Shown here: one piece after another, positions 42,669 through 53,497 of the stretch
Position numbering within the stretch: the first letter of the stretch is position 1
How the letters are laid out: every line of letters starts with the position of its first letter
From: Paraflavisolibacter caeni
Lineage (GTDB): Bacteria > Bacteroidota > Bacteroidia > Chitinophagales > Chitinophagaceae
NCBI RefSeq assembly: GCF_025628885.1
Contig: NZ_JAOTIF010000007.1
Location: 161,395-225,394 of the forward strand
DNA: 64,000 bases
Direction: 5' to 3'
Translations under genes and position numbers: made by a program
Notes under the pieces: generated by a model
The model's database searches: none
What the model was told of the DNA's origin: nothing
What the model saw: only the letters and a program-made list of their open reading frames with translations

Positions 42669-45600
42669 ATGAGAAAAAGACAACTCATGTGGTTGCTGCT
42701 GGTATTCTTTTTATCAGCACTAGCCACACAGCAGGCCTCTGCTCAAACAAAAACGATCAGCGGGATCGTAAAGGATGAAAGTAACAACCCAATTCAAGGG
42801 GCTACTGTTACTGTAAAAAAATCTACCATTTCAACAGCCACTGATGATAAGGGTAATTTTTCCCTTTCAGTTTCACCTTCGTCAACCGTACTGGTGATTT
42901 CTTCTGTGGGTCATGTGGCCCAGGAAGTTTCCATGGGCGGCCGCACTAATTTTAGTATTACGCTCAAAACCGATATGGTTTCCCTGTCGGATGTAGTAGT
43001 AGTAGGTTACGGACAACAAAAGAAAGCATCCGTAACTGGGTCCATTAGTACAGTATCTGCCAAAGAAATCGTACAGTCGCCTGTTGCCAACATTAGTAAT
43101 GGGCTTGCCGGGCGGTTACCAGGCCTGGTATCCGTTCAATCTTCGGGTAAACCTGGTGATGATGCCGCGAAATTGTATGTAAGAGGGGTAGGTACTTTTA
43201 CCGGGAATACGGCTCCTTTGATACTGGTGGACGGGGTGGTTAGAGATACTTATAACGATATTGATCCGAATGAAGTAGAAACCATCAGTATTCTTAAAGA
43301 CGCTTCTGCTACGGCCGTATTCGGTGTGCGTGGCGCCAATGGCGTTATCCTCATTACCACCAAACGCGGAAAGGAAGGCGCTCCCAAGATCAACGCTACG
43401 GTTCAGTCGGCAGCTACGCAATTTTTAAACTTGCCCAAGTATGTTAATTCCTACCAGTATGCCACACTTCGGAATGAGCAGATTTTGGAAACTTACTGGC
43501 AACAACATGCCAATGATGCGGATGTGCTGAACCAGGCTGATGGCTGGGCCAAGTTTGTACAGAAAAGACAAACTGGTTATGTACCGCAATACACCGCAGA
43601 AGATGTGAAGTATTATCAAAATGCTCATACGCCAACTTTGGCTGACGGATCCAAAAATCCTTATTATGATCCGTATTTCCACCCCGACCAGGATTGGCAA
43701 AGCCAGATCTTCAAAGACTTTGCATCTCAGTCGCAAGCCAATATTAACATAACAGGGGGGACCAAAGGTTTGAAATATTTTCTTTCCACAGGCTACCTAT
43801 CACAAGGCGGGCTATTCAAAACCGATTATATGCCTTTCTCTAGAGAATTGGACTACAGGAAGGATCGATACAATCTGAGAGGCAATTTTGATTTTGATGT
43901 GACCGACAATTTCAAAATTGCGCTGGACCTGGGAACCCAGTTTGTTCAAATTTCAGGTATGAACAATGACGGGTATAATTATGAAAAGAATCTTATGTGG
44001 ACGAATCCTATGGGTTCTCCCGGTTATATCGATGGCAAATTTGTATTTATTAAGGAACGTGAAGCTGAACAATTTAACCCATTGTACAGTCTGGCCATGC
44101 GGAATCAGTATAATATCAATAACAACAGTACGCTCAATTCTGCTATTCGCTTAACACACAAACTGGATTTTATTACACGTGGTCTTTCTGCAAGTGCAAG
44201 AGGCGCTTATGATAGCTATTTTTCCAGCACTTCCGGCGGGCAAGCCTTTCCTGTAAAGTGGGCTGTGCGCCCCAATCCTAATGGGGACAATCTGGACCCG
44301 ATTTGGGTACGACTGAACAACGAATCGCCTTCACAAAGGTGGGACAACTGGTATTCAGGTAAATGGCGTAAATGGTACGCAGAGTTCGCAATGAACTACA
44401 ACCGTACTTTCGGCGACCATACCGTTACAGGCCTGGCTATGTTTAATTTGGAAAAGAAATTCGATCCTAACCTGGCTTATCACCTTCCCCATGCTTATGA
44501 AGGTGTTGTCGGCAGGGTAACCTATGGTTATAAAAGCAAATACCTGGCAGAGTATAACATGGGCTACAATGGATCGGAAAACTTCCCTGAGGGGAAAAGG
44601 TTTGGTTTCCTTCCGGCTTATTCATTGGGATGGGTAGCCAGTAAAGAATCATTTTGGCCTGTGAACGACTATGTTACTTTCATGAAGGTCAGGGGTTCGC
44701 TCGGTTTCGTGGGTAATGATGTGATTGGTGGCTCACGCTACCTGTATTTGCCCGACGTATGGTCCTACGGCAGCGGTGATATGAATGGTTATTACTTTGG
44801 TATGTATGGTTCTAACCGTAATAAAGTAAGATCGGCCTGGGAGAGTACACTCGGCAACCCAAATGTAACCTGGGAAACGGCGCAAAAAATGAATATCGGC
44901 TTTGAAGCCAAATTCTTTAAAGATAAAGTAAGCGTAACCTATGACCACTTCAACGAACACAGGAAAGATATCCTTTGGTATAGAGGAACTGTTCCGGGCA
45001 TAGTGGCTGCCAGTTTGCCTCCTTATAATCTTGGAGAAACGAAAAACTGGGGTAATGAACTGGAAATCACTTACAATGATAAAACGGGCCGTGATTTTAA
45101 CTATTGGGTAAAGGGGAATGTTTCCAATAACCAGAATGAAATCGTTTTCCGTGATGAACCGATAGTTCCAGGTCTTGAATACCAGGCAGAAACAGGTAAG
45201 CCTATCGGCCAGGGATCATACCTGCAGGCGGATGGCTTATTTAATTCATGGGCAGACCTTTATGAAGTGGACAAAGATGGTAATCCCATATTGTCCAACC
45301 CTGTGAAAGCTTTGAATGCTGAAGGCCAGGAATATAAAAATGCAACCGGAATGACGGTTTATCAAAGAGATCTCTCCTTCTCTGGTGTGGCTTTACAGCC
45401 TGGCGACATTAAAATGAAAGACGTGAATTTTGATGGTGTTATTGATAATAAGGATTATGTAAGATCCGGCAATACCTCCATTCCTCGTTTCACTTTTGGG
45501 ATGTCACTTGGGTTTAATTTCAAAGGATTTGATTTTTCTGTATTATTTCAAGGAGCAGCAGGTGTAGCGGCTAATCCTATGCCGGCAACAAACCTGCACT

Positions 45601-45956
45601 TCAATGGTACAACGGAAGCCCTTTTTGAAGTGGACTGGAACCGCTTTACCCTTGACCGCTATGCAGCAGGGGAGGCTATTAATTTCCCGATAGCTGCTTA
45701 TAACCGCCAGGCCTACAAGAATACCTATTTCCTGATCAATACTTCTTACGTGCGGTTGAAAAACCTTGAAGTGGGCTATACGTTCCAGCGCGGAGTTTTG
45801 GCAAAATTGGGACTTGGTTCGGTTCGGGTATATGCAAATGGATTCAACCTGTACACATGGAGCCAGTATCCTATTTGGGGAGATCCCGAAAACCTGGGCT
45901 ACCTGGGTTATCCATTGACTCGTACCTATAATGGAGGGTTTAAGGTTAGTTTTTAA
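42669..45956 (+). CDS. SusC-type TonB-dependent transporter (beta-glucan PUL, pair 3)
   Basis: A 1095-residue protein with signal peptide (1-26, ASAQ), carboxypeptidase-regulatory-like domain (about 28-102, SGIVKDESNNPIQGATVTVK), the DVVVVGYGQQKKASVTGS block, plug domain (ILKDASATAVFGVRGANGVILITTKRGKEG) and a long barrel ending TYNGGFKVSF. The SusD partner follows after 22 bases. Enzymes downstream suggest beta-1,3/1,6-glucan oligosaccharides as cargo. Confidence 0.94.
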   Translation: MRKRQLMWLLLVFFLSALATQQASAQTKTISGIVKDESNNPIQGATVTVKKSTISTATDDKGNFSLSVSPSSTVLVISSVGHVAQEVSMGGRTNFSITLKTDMVSLSDVVVVGYGQQKKASVTGSISTVSAKEIVQSPVANISNGLAGRLPGLVSVQSSGKPGDDAAKLYVRGVGTFTGNTAPLILVDGVVRDTYNDIDPNEVETISILKDASATAVFGVRGANGVILITTKRGKEGAPKINATVQSAATQFLNLPKYVNSYQYATLRNEQILETYWQQHANDADVLNQADGWAKFVQKRQTGYVPQYTAEDVKYYQNAHTPTLADGSKNPYYDPYFHPDQDWQSQIFKDFASQSQANINITGGTKGLKYFLSTGYLSQGGLFKTDYMPFSRELDYRKDRYNLRGNFDFDVTDNFKIALDLGTQFVQISGMNNDGYNYEKNLMWTNPMGSPGYIDGKFVFIKEREAEQFNPLYSLAMRNQYNINNNSTLNSAIRLTHKLDFITRGLSASARGAYDSYFSSTSGGQAFPVKWAVRPNPNGDNLDPIWVRLNNESPSQRWDNWYSGKWRKWYAEFAMNYNRTFGDHTVTGLAMFNLEKKFDPNLAYHLPHAYEGVVGRVTYGYKSKYLAEYNMGYNGSENFPEGKRFGFLPAYSLGWVASKESFWPVNDYVTFMKVRGSLGFVGNDVIGGSRYLYLPDVWSYGSGDMNGYYFGMYGSNRNKVRSAWESTLGNPNVTWETAQKMNIGFEAKFFKDKVSVTYDHFNEHRKDILWYRGTVPGIVAASLPPYNLGETKNWGNELEITYNDKTGRDFNYWVKGNVSNNQNEIVFRDEPIVPGLEYQAETGKPIGQGSYLQADGLFNSWADLYEVDKDGNPILSNPVKALNAEGQEYKNATGMTVYQRDLSFSGVALQPGDIKMKDVNFDGVIDNKDYVRSGNTSIPRFTFGMSLGFNFKGFDFSVLFQGAAGVAANPMPATNLHFNGTTEALFEVDWNRFTLDRYAAGEAINFPIAAYNRQAYKNTYFLINTSYVRLKNLEVGYTFQRGVLAKLGLGSVRVYANGFNLYTWSQYPIWGDPENLGYLGYPLTRTYNGGFKVSF

Positions 45957-45978
45957 TTATTAATCCGAAAAAGACAAA

Positions 45979-47916
45979 ATGATGAAAAGAATATATATAC
46001 CTCTTCTGCTTTTTGCCGGCATGGTTTGGGCAGGCATGATGACTGGTTGCTCAAAAGATTTCCTGGAAAAGCCTAAAGGCGGAGCAGTAACGGTAGACAC
46101 CATATTTCATACGCAAATGCAGGCGCAATATGCTGTAGCAGATATGTACAAATGGTGCGTTCCATCGGGCTTTGTGTTAACCGAATCGGCCGATTGCCGT
46201 GAGGATGCCCTTACGGACAATGTACACTTAACACTCCCGGGTGCTGCCTGGGTTGCTGCCAATTACAATTATCAATACTACATTTTTGGTAACATGACCC
46301 CTTCAGCAGCTATTGATAGGGGGCCTACCAGTGCTTCACGTGCTGATGCACCTCCTTTTACAGGCTGGTACAAAGCCATCAGGAAAGCCAATCTTGTTTT
46401 AAAGAATATTGATAACGTATCTGATGCAACCCCGGGTTGGATCACTGATGTGAAAGGACAGGCTATATTTTGCCGGGCAATGGCTCATTACAGCGCATTT
46501 CGTCTTTATGGTGGAGTTCCTATTGTAACCAGCGTGTTGTCAGGTGACGGACAGATTTCAATTCCGCGCGCTTCTGTTCAGTCTGTTGTAGATAGTATTG
46601 TAAGCTGGTGCGACCAGGCTGCTGCTTTACTTCCGACAACTCGTGCGGGCGTAGATTATGGAAAAGTAACCAGCCTGGCGGCTTTGGCTTTAAAAGCAAG
46701 GATCTTATTATATGCCGCCAGCCCGCTTTATAATACGCCAAGTGATATGAAGTCCATGGTTGCTGGCGCCCGGTTTGGCGATGCCAGGGATTCCGTTCTG
46801 TGCTATCCTACTTATGACAAACAACGTTGGAAAAGAGCGGCAGATGCTGCCAAAGCAGTTATTGACGCTGCTCCGGCTTCCGGAGTTAAGTTGTGGGTGT
46901 CTTCTACACCAAAGCCTGCCACCAATGCCAATACCGACACTTATGCCGGCCTGGGCGATTATGAAGCGGTATGTAACAATGTATATACCAGTGAGGATGG
47001 AAAGACTTTCGGACTCTATGGTAACCCCGAAATGATATTGGTAAATACGTTCAATCAAAAAGATCCGGACAGAAGTCAATGGAATCAATGGGGTTTTTAC
47101 AATACTTCTAAGATTCGCATGAACGGTTGGGGCGCTAAAAACAATGTACCCGTTGAATTTTTGCAATTGTATGAAAAAAAGAATGGTACAAAATGGACCG
47201 CTACTCCAAGCGGACTGGATTTTAAAGATTATTTCCTGAAGCTGGATCTAGATCCTCGCGCCTACCAGTCTCTTGCTTTTGCCGGGCAATGGTTTAACAA
47301 CAGCAGAACGTTTGCTGCTTATTACAAGGCGGCAACTGACGGGTCTTATTCTAAAGGTGCCATAGTCGATGATACGAACGCTGGTGATGCTACCGGAAGC
47401 GCCGTAGAGAGTGTAAAATTTGTTGCTCGCGTTGACAATATGAATGATAACCATTTTGTATGGCCTGTTTTCCGCCTGGCCGAGTTTTACCTCAGTTATG
47501 CAGAAGCGTTGAATGAATATTCAGGACCTGCCGGTGAGCCTACTACTTACTTAAACCTGATCAGGGCAAGGGCCGGTATGCCAGCCAAATCGCCTGCTTC
47601 AACCGATGCTTTCAGAGAGGATATTCAAAATGAACGTACCGTAGAACTGGCCTTTGAGATGCACCGTTATAACGATTTGCACCGCTGGCTGAAAGCTCAT
47701 ACCGTATTGAGTCAAACTTTTCATGGTTTCGCGGTTACGGCATCCAAGAATGGCGTGAATCCGAAGCCTACCAATCCCTTCCTCAACTGGGAACTTATAT
47801 CTTATGGAACAAGATCATTTCCTGTGAAGTATTACTATGTACCGTTCCCATACAATCAAATAAGCATGAACTATTTGGGCGGAAAAGATTGGGATGGTCA
47901 AAACCCGGGATGGTAA
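45979..47916 (+). CDS. SusD/RagB-type lipoprotein (pair 3)
   Basis: This 645-residue lipoprotein has lipobox MTGC (Cys24) and the SusD start SKDFLEKPKGG. The core contains KGQAIFCRAMAHYSAFRLYGGVPIV and the C-terminal block IQNERTVELAFEMHRYNDLHRW. It begins with two consecutive ATG codons. It is the lid for the SusC encoded upstream. A second SusC begins 33 bases downstream in the same direction. Confidence 0.92.
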   Translation: MMKRIYIPLLLFAGMVWAGMMTGCSKDFLEKPKGGAVTVDTIFHTQMQAQYAVADMYKWCVPSGFVLTESADCREDALTDNVHLTLPGAAWVAANYNYQYYIFGNMTPSAAIDRGPTSASRADAPPFTGWYKAIRKANLVLKNIDNVSDATPGWITDVKGQAIFCRAMAHYSAFRLYGGVPIVTSVLSGDGQISIPRASVQSVVDSIVSWCDQAAALLPTTRAGVDYGKVTSLAALALKARILLYAASPLYNTPSDMKSMVAGARFGDARDSVLCYPTYDKQRWKRAADAAKAVIDAAPASGVKLWVSSTPKPATNANTDTYAGLGDYEAVCNNVYTSEDGKTFGLYGNPEMILVNTFNQKDPDRSQWNQWGFYNTSKIRMNGWGAKNNVPVEFLQLYEKKNGTKWTATPSGLDFKDYFLKLDLDPRAYQSLAFAGQWFNNSRTFAAYYKAATDGSYSKGAIVDDTNAGDATGSAVESVKFVARVDNMNDNHFVWPVFRLAEFYLSYAEALNEYSGPAGEPTTYLNLIRARAGMPAKSPASTDAFREDIQNERTVELAFEMHRYNDLHRWLKAHTVLSQTFHGFAVTASKNGVNPKPTNPFLNWELISYGTRSFPVKYYYVPFPYNQISMNYLGGKDWDGQNPGW

Positions 47917-47949
47917 TTAAAGGTTTGTAAATAGATAATCTTAAATTAT

Positions 47950-50811
47950 ATGAAAAATAGAAATATAAAACTTTTTATTGGGCTGACCTTGTTGTCCGGG
48001 CTATCGGTAGCCCAGGCGCAAACAAAGAAGCCTAACCAGTTAGATTCCACCATATTTCTGACTGAAAAAAGCGCTCCAGCCAATCTTATTGACGGAGGTA
48101 TCAGAACCGAACAGGATTGGAGAAATACAGGTGCCGTTTTTACCATTTCAGGAGAAGAACTGGCACGGACAAACGCAGGTAATTTACTGAACACCTTGCA
48201 GGGAAGGATCCCGGGTCTGACCGTAGTGACAGGTGCTGGCGAACCCGGTTATGATAACCCGACTCTTTACGTACGCGGTCAAAGCAGTTGGAATATAGCG
48301 GGCAATAAGGTGGGTATTTATCTTGATGGCTTCCAGGTGGATATGAATGCGCTTTCTGCTTTGTCTCCCAATGAAATAGAATCCATCACCCTGCTGAAAG
48401 ATGCGGCTGCCCTTGCTGTTTACGGCCTTAATGGTGGTGCAGGTGTATTGAGCGTTCGTACTAAAGAAGGTACAAAGACAGGCAAAACCAAGATTGAGGT
48501 AAATGCCAGGTACGGAGGCATGCGCCCCATTGCAATGCCTGAGGTAATGGATGCTTACGGGTATGTAACTGCTTACAACCTGGCTTTGAAAAATGACGGG
48601 TTGCCCGTTAAGTATTATAACCCTGATTTTTATAAAGCCAGTGATGATCCTTTTCATCCCAATGTAAACTGGTATGATAAACTATTGACCAATAATTCTG
48701 CAACACAGAATTACAATATTTCATTCCGTGGCGGCAACGAAAAAGCAAGATATTTTGTACTGGGCGGCTATACCGATTTTATAGGTCTATACAGGGATGC
48801 GGATATGATTGACAAAGATTTCGGCACCAATGCAAAATATAAAAGGCTCAATTTGAGAGCAAATATAGACTTGCAGTTGAACAAAAATCTGTCTGTGAAA
48901 GCTACTGTTTCCGGAATTACTGAAGACCGTAATACGCCTGCCGGCTTTACCGCCGCCTCTGTGTTTTCTAATTTGCTGAAGATCCCGGCTGCAGCATTTC
49001 CGGTGAAAAACCTGGATGGGACATGGGGAAATAGTTCTGTTTATAATTTTAACCCGGTACAATTGCTCAGGACAAATGGTATTTATAGTTCTCATACCCG
49101 GTACTTGCAAACGAACGTAAATTTCAAACAAAAATTTGATGCCTTGGTGAGCGGACTGGCTTTTAGCGGTGGTATTTCATTCAGCAACGTATATGTAGGT
49201 GTTTATGAGAAAAAGTTTGCTGTACCTTCTTATGTACTTGCCAAAGATGCTTACGACAACCCCGTTATAGATGCTAAGGGTGCCGTTGTTTATAATGTAT
49301 TGGGAGCTGTAGGCGAAAGTATCAATGATGGCGGTAATGATCACTGGAACAGGACCTCTTCCCTGTTTGGTTTTGATTATGATAAAAGTTTCGGCAAACA
49401 TAGTTTTACAGGCATGTTAAAAGCTTCCCGTTCCAGTTATATCCATGACGGTCAGACTTATGCAGTAGTGGAACAAGGATTGCGCGGGTTCGTGACTTAC
49501 GATTATAGCAAGAAATATATTGCAGACCTGTCCTTCTCTTATCTTGGCTCAGGTGATTTTGAATCAGGCCATCGTTACGGAATGTTTCCCGCGCTCGGTT
49601 TGGGATGGATTGTAAGCAATGAAGACTTCTTGAAAAACAATAGCGTTGTTAACTTCTTAAAGGCAAGGGCGTCTTATGGTGTGACGGCCAATACCAACGA
49701 AAGTTCTCGCTTCTTGTATGAACAATGGGGCAGTTATACGGAGGGTGTTTATACCCTGGGAACAACCGATGGAGGTAAAAACGGCAGAACGGAAGGAGCC
49801 ATTCCGAACGCTGATTTTACATGGGAATCTAAACGAAGTGCTAATGTAGGCATTGACCTGACACTTTTCAAGAAGTTGAATGCAACTGTAGATGTGTTTA
49901 GCGAAAAACGTACAGCTATTTTGGAAGCACCTGTTGGGGTTCCCGACTATACTGGTTTCAATTTTAGAAATACAAATACCGGTGAGGCCGAAAACAAAGG
50001 ATTTGAAGTGTCACTTCAATTCAGAGACAAAACGCAGAGCAAGTTGGAGTATTATGCCGGAGCTTCCATGGCCTATGCCCGCAATAAAATAACCAAAAAA
50101 GCAGAAGACGCCCAACCTTATAGTTACCTGTATGATCAGGGCTACCGGATCAACCAGATGACCGGCCTGCAATGCGTTGGATTTTACCAGGTATCCGATT
50201 TTGATGCGAATGGTAACCTGAACCCAGGAGTGGTAAAATCAACCTATGGACCAGTACGTCCTGGCGACCTGAAATATGTGGATGTAAACAATGACGGATT
50301 AATTAGCAGTTACGACAAAGTGCCAATGGAATATACCAAGCTTCCTGAGATCACATTAGGGTTCAATTTAGGTTTCAAATATGCAGGCTTTGATTTTGAT
50401 GCCTTTTTACAAGGGGTCATGAACAGGACCGTAAGTTTATTGGATGACGCTTTCGATTATACACACCCGTTAGCGAATAACAATAATATTACTGTTTTTT
50501 CAAGCAATCCCTGGACACCGGAAACGGCAGCAACAGCTGCTTCACCAAGATTGTCCACCCTGGTCAATAACAACAACAACCAGGCTGCAGACTTTTGGCT
50601 TCGCAATGGTAACTTCTTCAAAGTTCGCAGTATTGAAGTAGGATACACCCTGCCTCACACAGGATTCCTGAAGAAAATGGAGAATGTAAGGTTTTTCCTG
50701 AGTGGTAATAACCTGTTTGGAAACGACATCGAAGGATTAGAACCAGAAAGGCTTTCAATGGGCTACCCATTGATGAAAACAGGTACATTAGGAGTTAAAG
50801 CAAAATTTTAG
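47950..50811 (+). CDS. Second SusC-type transporter, short form without the N-terminal regulatory-like domain (pair 4)
   Basis: The 953-residue protein has a signal peptide (1-24, VAQAQ) but no carboxypeptidase-regulatory-like domain. About 45 residues lead straight into the plug (TISGEELARTNAGNLLNTLQGRIPGLTVV, then LLKDAAALAVYGLNGGAGVLSVRTKEG). The barrel ends KTGTLGVKAKF. It is about 140 residues shorter than the SusC of pair 3, which matches loss of that domain. It shares the operon with pair 3, so the two transporters may handle different chain lengths or linkages. Confidence 0.9.
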   Translation: MKNRNIKLFIGLTLLSGLSVAQAQTKKPNQLDSTIFLTEKSAPANLIDGGIRTEQDWRNTGAVFTISGEELARTNAGNLLNTLQGRIPGLTVVTGAGEPGYDNPTLYVRGQSSWNIAGNKVGIYLDGFQVDMNALSALSPNEIESITLLKDAAALAVYGLNGGAGVLSVRTKEGTKTGKTKIEVNARYGGMRPIAMPEVMDAYGYVTAYNLALKNDGLPVKYYNPDFYKASDDPFHPNVNWYDKLLTNNSATQNYNISFRGGNEKARYFVLGGYTDFIGLYRDADMIDKDFGTNAKYKRLNLRANIDLQLNKNLSVKATVSGITEDRNTPAGFTAASVFSNLLKIPAAAFPVKNLDGTWGNSSVYNFNPVQLLRTNGIYSSHTRYLQTNVNFKQKFDALVSGLAFSGGISFSNVYVGVYEKKFAVPSYVLAKDAYDNPVIDAKGAVVYNVLGAVGESINDGGNDHWNRTSSLFGFDYDKSFGKHSFTGMLKASRSSYIHDGQTYAVVEQGLRGFVTYDYSKKYIADLSFSYLGSGDFESGHRYGMFPALGLGWIVSNEDFLKNNSVVNFLKARASYGVTANTNESSRFLYEQWGSYTEGVYTLGTTDGGKNGRTEGAIPNADFTWESKRSANVGIDLTLFKKLNATVDVFSEKRTAILEAPVGVPDYTGFNFRNTNTGEAENKGFEVSLQFRDKTQSKLEYYAGASMAYARNKITKKAEDAQPYSYLYDQGYRINQMTGLQCVGFYQVSDFDANGNLNPGVVKSTYGPVRPGDLKYVDVNNDGLISSYDKVPMEYTKLPEITLGFNLGFKYAGFDFDAFLQGVMNRTVSLLDDAFDYTHPLANNNNITVFSSNPWTPETAATAASPRLSTLVNNNNNQAADFWLRNGNFFKVRSIEVGYTLPHTGFLKKMENVRFFLSGNNLFGNDIEGLEPERLSMGYPLMKTGTLGVKAKF

Positions 50812-50836
50812 AACGAACATTTTAAGATAACACAAA

Positions 50837-52528
50837 ATGAAAAAATATTATTATATCATCATTATAGTGTTGGCTACATTCTCTTTCGTCTCTTGTAAAA
50901 AGGACTTCCTGGATGTAAAAAACATACCGGCTGACATGCCTATAGACATGATGTACAAAACATACGACTACGCGCAGGATGTTGTTTGGAGAGCGTATAG
51001 TTTTTTACCAGATGGATTTGCCTCGATGGATATGGAAGCAGCCACAGACGACGCGTACCATACCAATGTAAACAACCGTTCCCATACTTTCAATTATGGC
51101 GTGTGGAACCAATTCAATAATCCTGATGGAGGAGCCTGGTCTAATTGCTTCGACGGTATTTACCAGGCCAATCTCCACCTGAAACACAGAGGAGAAATTG
51201 ATCTGTCCTATCTCTCCAATGGCATTGTCAATAACGACTCTACTAATTACAAAAAAGCAGTATTGAATGTGAAGTTCATGGAAGGGGAATGCTATTTTCT
51301 GAAAGCCTTCTTTTATTTTGAGTTGGTGAAACGTTACGGTGGCGTTCCTATCATCGACCAGGCAGTAGATTACAATAATCCTGATACATGGAAAAGCTTG
51401 CCAAGAAATTCAGTGAATGATTGTTTCAAGTATATCGTTTCTTTATGCGACAAGGCCGCAGTTATTATTCCGGATAGCGTGCGTACCAGCTTAACTTGGT
51501 ATGAATCGGGCAGAGCCACTTATGGAGCGATCAAAGCGCTGAAAGCTAGGGCATTGTTATATGCCGCCAGTCCTTTGTTCAAAGAGGCCGGCTCCGCGTT
51601 TACCTGGGAAGACGCTGCTGCTGCTGCTAACGATGTGATAAAAATGAATGTTTATAGTCTTCCTACGGCTAATACATCTTACACCGATATATTTGGTGCT
51701 ACGAATGCAGCGACTACTGAAGCAATTTTCTTCAGAAGGTTCGGAGATCAGAACGGGTTTGAGTTCAACAATTTCCCTATTATGTTTGAAAAAAGTAATG
51801 GAAACAGTATCACGCCCAGTCAGAATTTCGTAGATGAGTTTGAAGTGAAAAGCGGCAGTACGGCCGTGCCTTTTGATTGGAGCAATCCAACCCATGCAGC
51901 TAATCCATACAGCAACAGAGATCCCCGCCTGGCAGCTACTGTAGTGTACAACGGAGCCTCATTTAGTTCCAATACTATTCAAACATATGTCGGAGGCAAT
52001 AGCGGCCAGCCTAAATTAAATGCTACTAAAACAGGCTATTATTTGTCAAAATACGTAAATCCAAGTGTTAGTCTGACCAATAATACCAAAACAAAACATC
52101 AATGGCTTTATTTCAGGTATGGAGGATTACTGTTGGATTACGCAGAAGCGATGTTTAATGCTTATGGCGCTAATAGCGATCCGAAAGGTTATGGTATGAC
52201 GGCGTTGCAAGCACTCAATAAAGTAAGAACTCGTGCAGGTGTAGCTATGCCAGCTCTTACAAACTTATCACAGGAGGCTATTATGCATGAGCGTAGGGTA
52301 GAACTTGGATTTGAAGGTCATCGCTTGTGGGATGTCCGCAGGTGGAAAAAAGCCGCCACTTATTTCAAAGCTCCTTTGAACAGGATGGAGATCACTTTTG
52401 ATGGAAGCAAGTTTACTTATGCTGTGAAGAAACTGGAAGATAGGGTGTACGAAGAAAAAATGAACTGGTATCCCATCCCTCAGAATGAAATTGTAAAAAC
52501 AGGCTGGGCGCAAAATACTGGCTGGTGA
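50837..52528 (+). CDS. SusD/RagB-type lipoprotein (pair 4)
   Basis: A 563-residue lipoprotein (FVSC, Cys20; then KKDFLDVKNIPADMP). The core holds EGECYFLKAFFYFELVKRYGGVPII and the C-terminal block MHERRVELGFEGHRLWDVRRWKKA, closing with YPIPQNEIVKTGWAQNTGW. It starts 25 bases after the second SusC gene and should be its lid. The next lipoprotein follows at 52570. Confidence 0.92.
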   Translation: MKKYYYIIIIVLATFSFVSCKKDFLDVKNIPADMPIDMMYKTYDYAQDVVWRAYSFLPDGFASMDMEAATDDAYHTNVNNRSHTFNYGVWNQFNNPDGGAWSNCFDGIYQANLHLKHRGEIDLSYLSNGIVNNDSTNYKKAVLNVKFMEGECYFLKAFFYFELVKRYGGVPIIDQAVDYNNPDTWKSLPRNSVNDCFKYIVSLCDKAAVIIPDSVRTSLTWYESGRATYGAIKALKARALLYAASPLFKEAGSAFTWEDAAAAANDVIKMNVYSLPTANTSYTDIFGATNAATTEAIFFRRFGDQNGFEFNNFPIMFEKSNGNSITPSQNFVDEFEVKSGSTAVPFDWSNPTHAANPYSNRDPRLAATVVYNGASFSSNTIQTYVGGNSGQPKLNATKTGYYLSKYVNPSVSLTNNTKTKHQWLYFRYGGLLLDYAEAMFNAYGANSDPKGYGMTALQALNKVRTRAGVAMPALTNLSQEAIMHERRVELGFEGHRLWDVRRWKKAATYFKAPLNRMEITFDGSKFTYAVKKLEDRVYEEKMNWYPIPQNEIVKTGWAQNTGW

Positions 52529-52569
52529 TAAAACGTAATACAAAGATTATCATAAACGCTACTAAAATT

Positions 52570-53439
52570 ATGGTTATGAAGTCGTCAATAAAATCTAAAA
52601 TAGTAAGAATAATATTCCCTTTGGCTCTGGGTGCGATAGGCTTGCTGGGGTGCCAGAAGGAATCAAATAACAGCTTTGAAGCATATGGTACTGTTGACAG
52701 CTTAAAAGCAACTTTTACAGTGACTCCGGTTCAGGGTAGCAATACAAAATTTGTTGTTACCAATACAACTGCCGGCAACTGCGCAGGAACCTATTGGAAC
52801 CTGGATCAAGGAGGTGGATATGCAGGAGGAAAAGCGACAGATACTGTTTTTTTCCCATTGGCAGGGACCTATAATATCAGAATGCAGGCATTAGATAAGA
52901 GAGGACATTTATACAATGCTGGTCCAATAGCCGTAACAACTACAGTTAATGATCCACGATATATGTTGAAAGGTGGACAAATGAGGCCGGGCGATGACGC
53001 ATACTGGAGTATATTTAACCAGGGTCCAAAGAATGGTATTTGGGCGTTGGCAGATGGTAAATTTACTGTCACCAACAATCCAAACAATACCGGTATTTAC
53101 CAGGCAGTACAGTTGGTCGGAGGTAAGAAATACAATGTTTCTATAACTTATGAGGCTAATACATATAATAGCACCTGGGGTGAGATTTGGATTGGTAAGT
53201 TTCAGCCTGCTAATGGTTCTGATTATGGGGCGGATAAACCTTCCAGTGGTAATGGCAGCAGTTCGACACCTACTTTTGTAAGTTGGGCAAGCAGCACTAC
53301 ATCTTTTACCTCGGGCACTAAAACAAGCACGTTTACTCCGGCTACTTCAGGAACCTATTATTTTACAATAAAAGTAGGTACCGGAAGTTCTTTTAGTTCA
53401 GTTGCTATTTCGAATGTAAGTCTTTACAGCGATTACTAA
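52570..53439 (+). CDS. Surface glycan-binding lipoprotein with PKD-like domain
   Basis: The ATG at 52570 (or 52576) gives about 289 residues; the open frame reaches back to a GTG inside the preceding stop region but the signal peptide (…LALGAIGLLGC, Cys28) needs the later start. Residues about 45-125 form a PKD-like domain (FTVTPVQGSNTKFVVTNTT...FFPLAGTYNIRMQALDKRG). The C-terminal half is a beta-sandwich with the look of a carbohydrate-binding module (KYNVSITYEANTYNSTWGEIWIGKFQP). It occupies the SusE/F-like position after SusCD and probably binds beta-glucan at the surface. A terminator follows. Confidence 0.75.
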   Translation: MVMKSSIKSKIVRIIFPLALGAIGLLGCQKESNNSFEAYGTVDSLKATFTVTPVQGSNTKFVVTNTTAGNCAGTYWNLDQGGGYAGGKATDTVFFPLAGTYNIRMQALDKRGHLYNAGPIAVTTTVNDPRYMLKGGQMRPGDDAYWSIFNQGPKNGIWALADGKFTVTNNPNNTGIYQAVQLVGGKKYNVSITYEANTYNSTWGEIWIGKFQPANGSDYGADKPSSGNGSSSTPTFVSWASSTTSFTSGTKTSTFTPATSGTYYFTIKVGTGSSFSSVAISNVSLYSDY

Positions 53440-53467
53440 GCAGTAGCTCGCAAAGCAGTCATAACAC

Positions 53468-53497
53468 GTTGCCGTGTGTCTACACGGCAACTGTTTT
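53468..53497 (+). terminator. Intrinsic terminator after the double SusCD operon
   Basis: A perfect 10-base stem, GTTGCCGTGT (53468-53477) with ACACGGCAAC (53482-53491), has a 4-base loop and is followed by TGTTTT. Confidence 0.85.
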
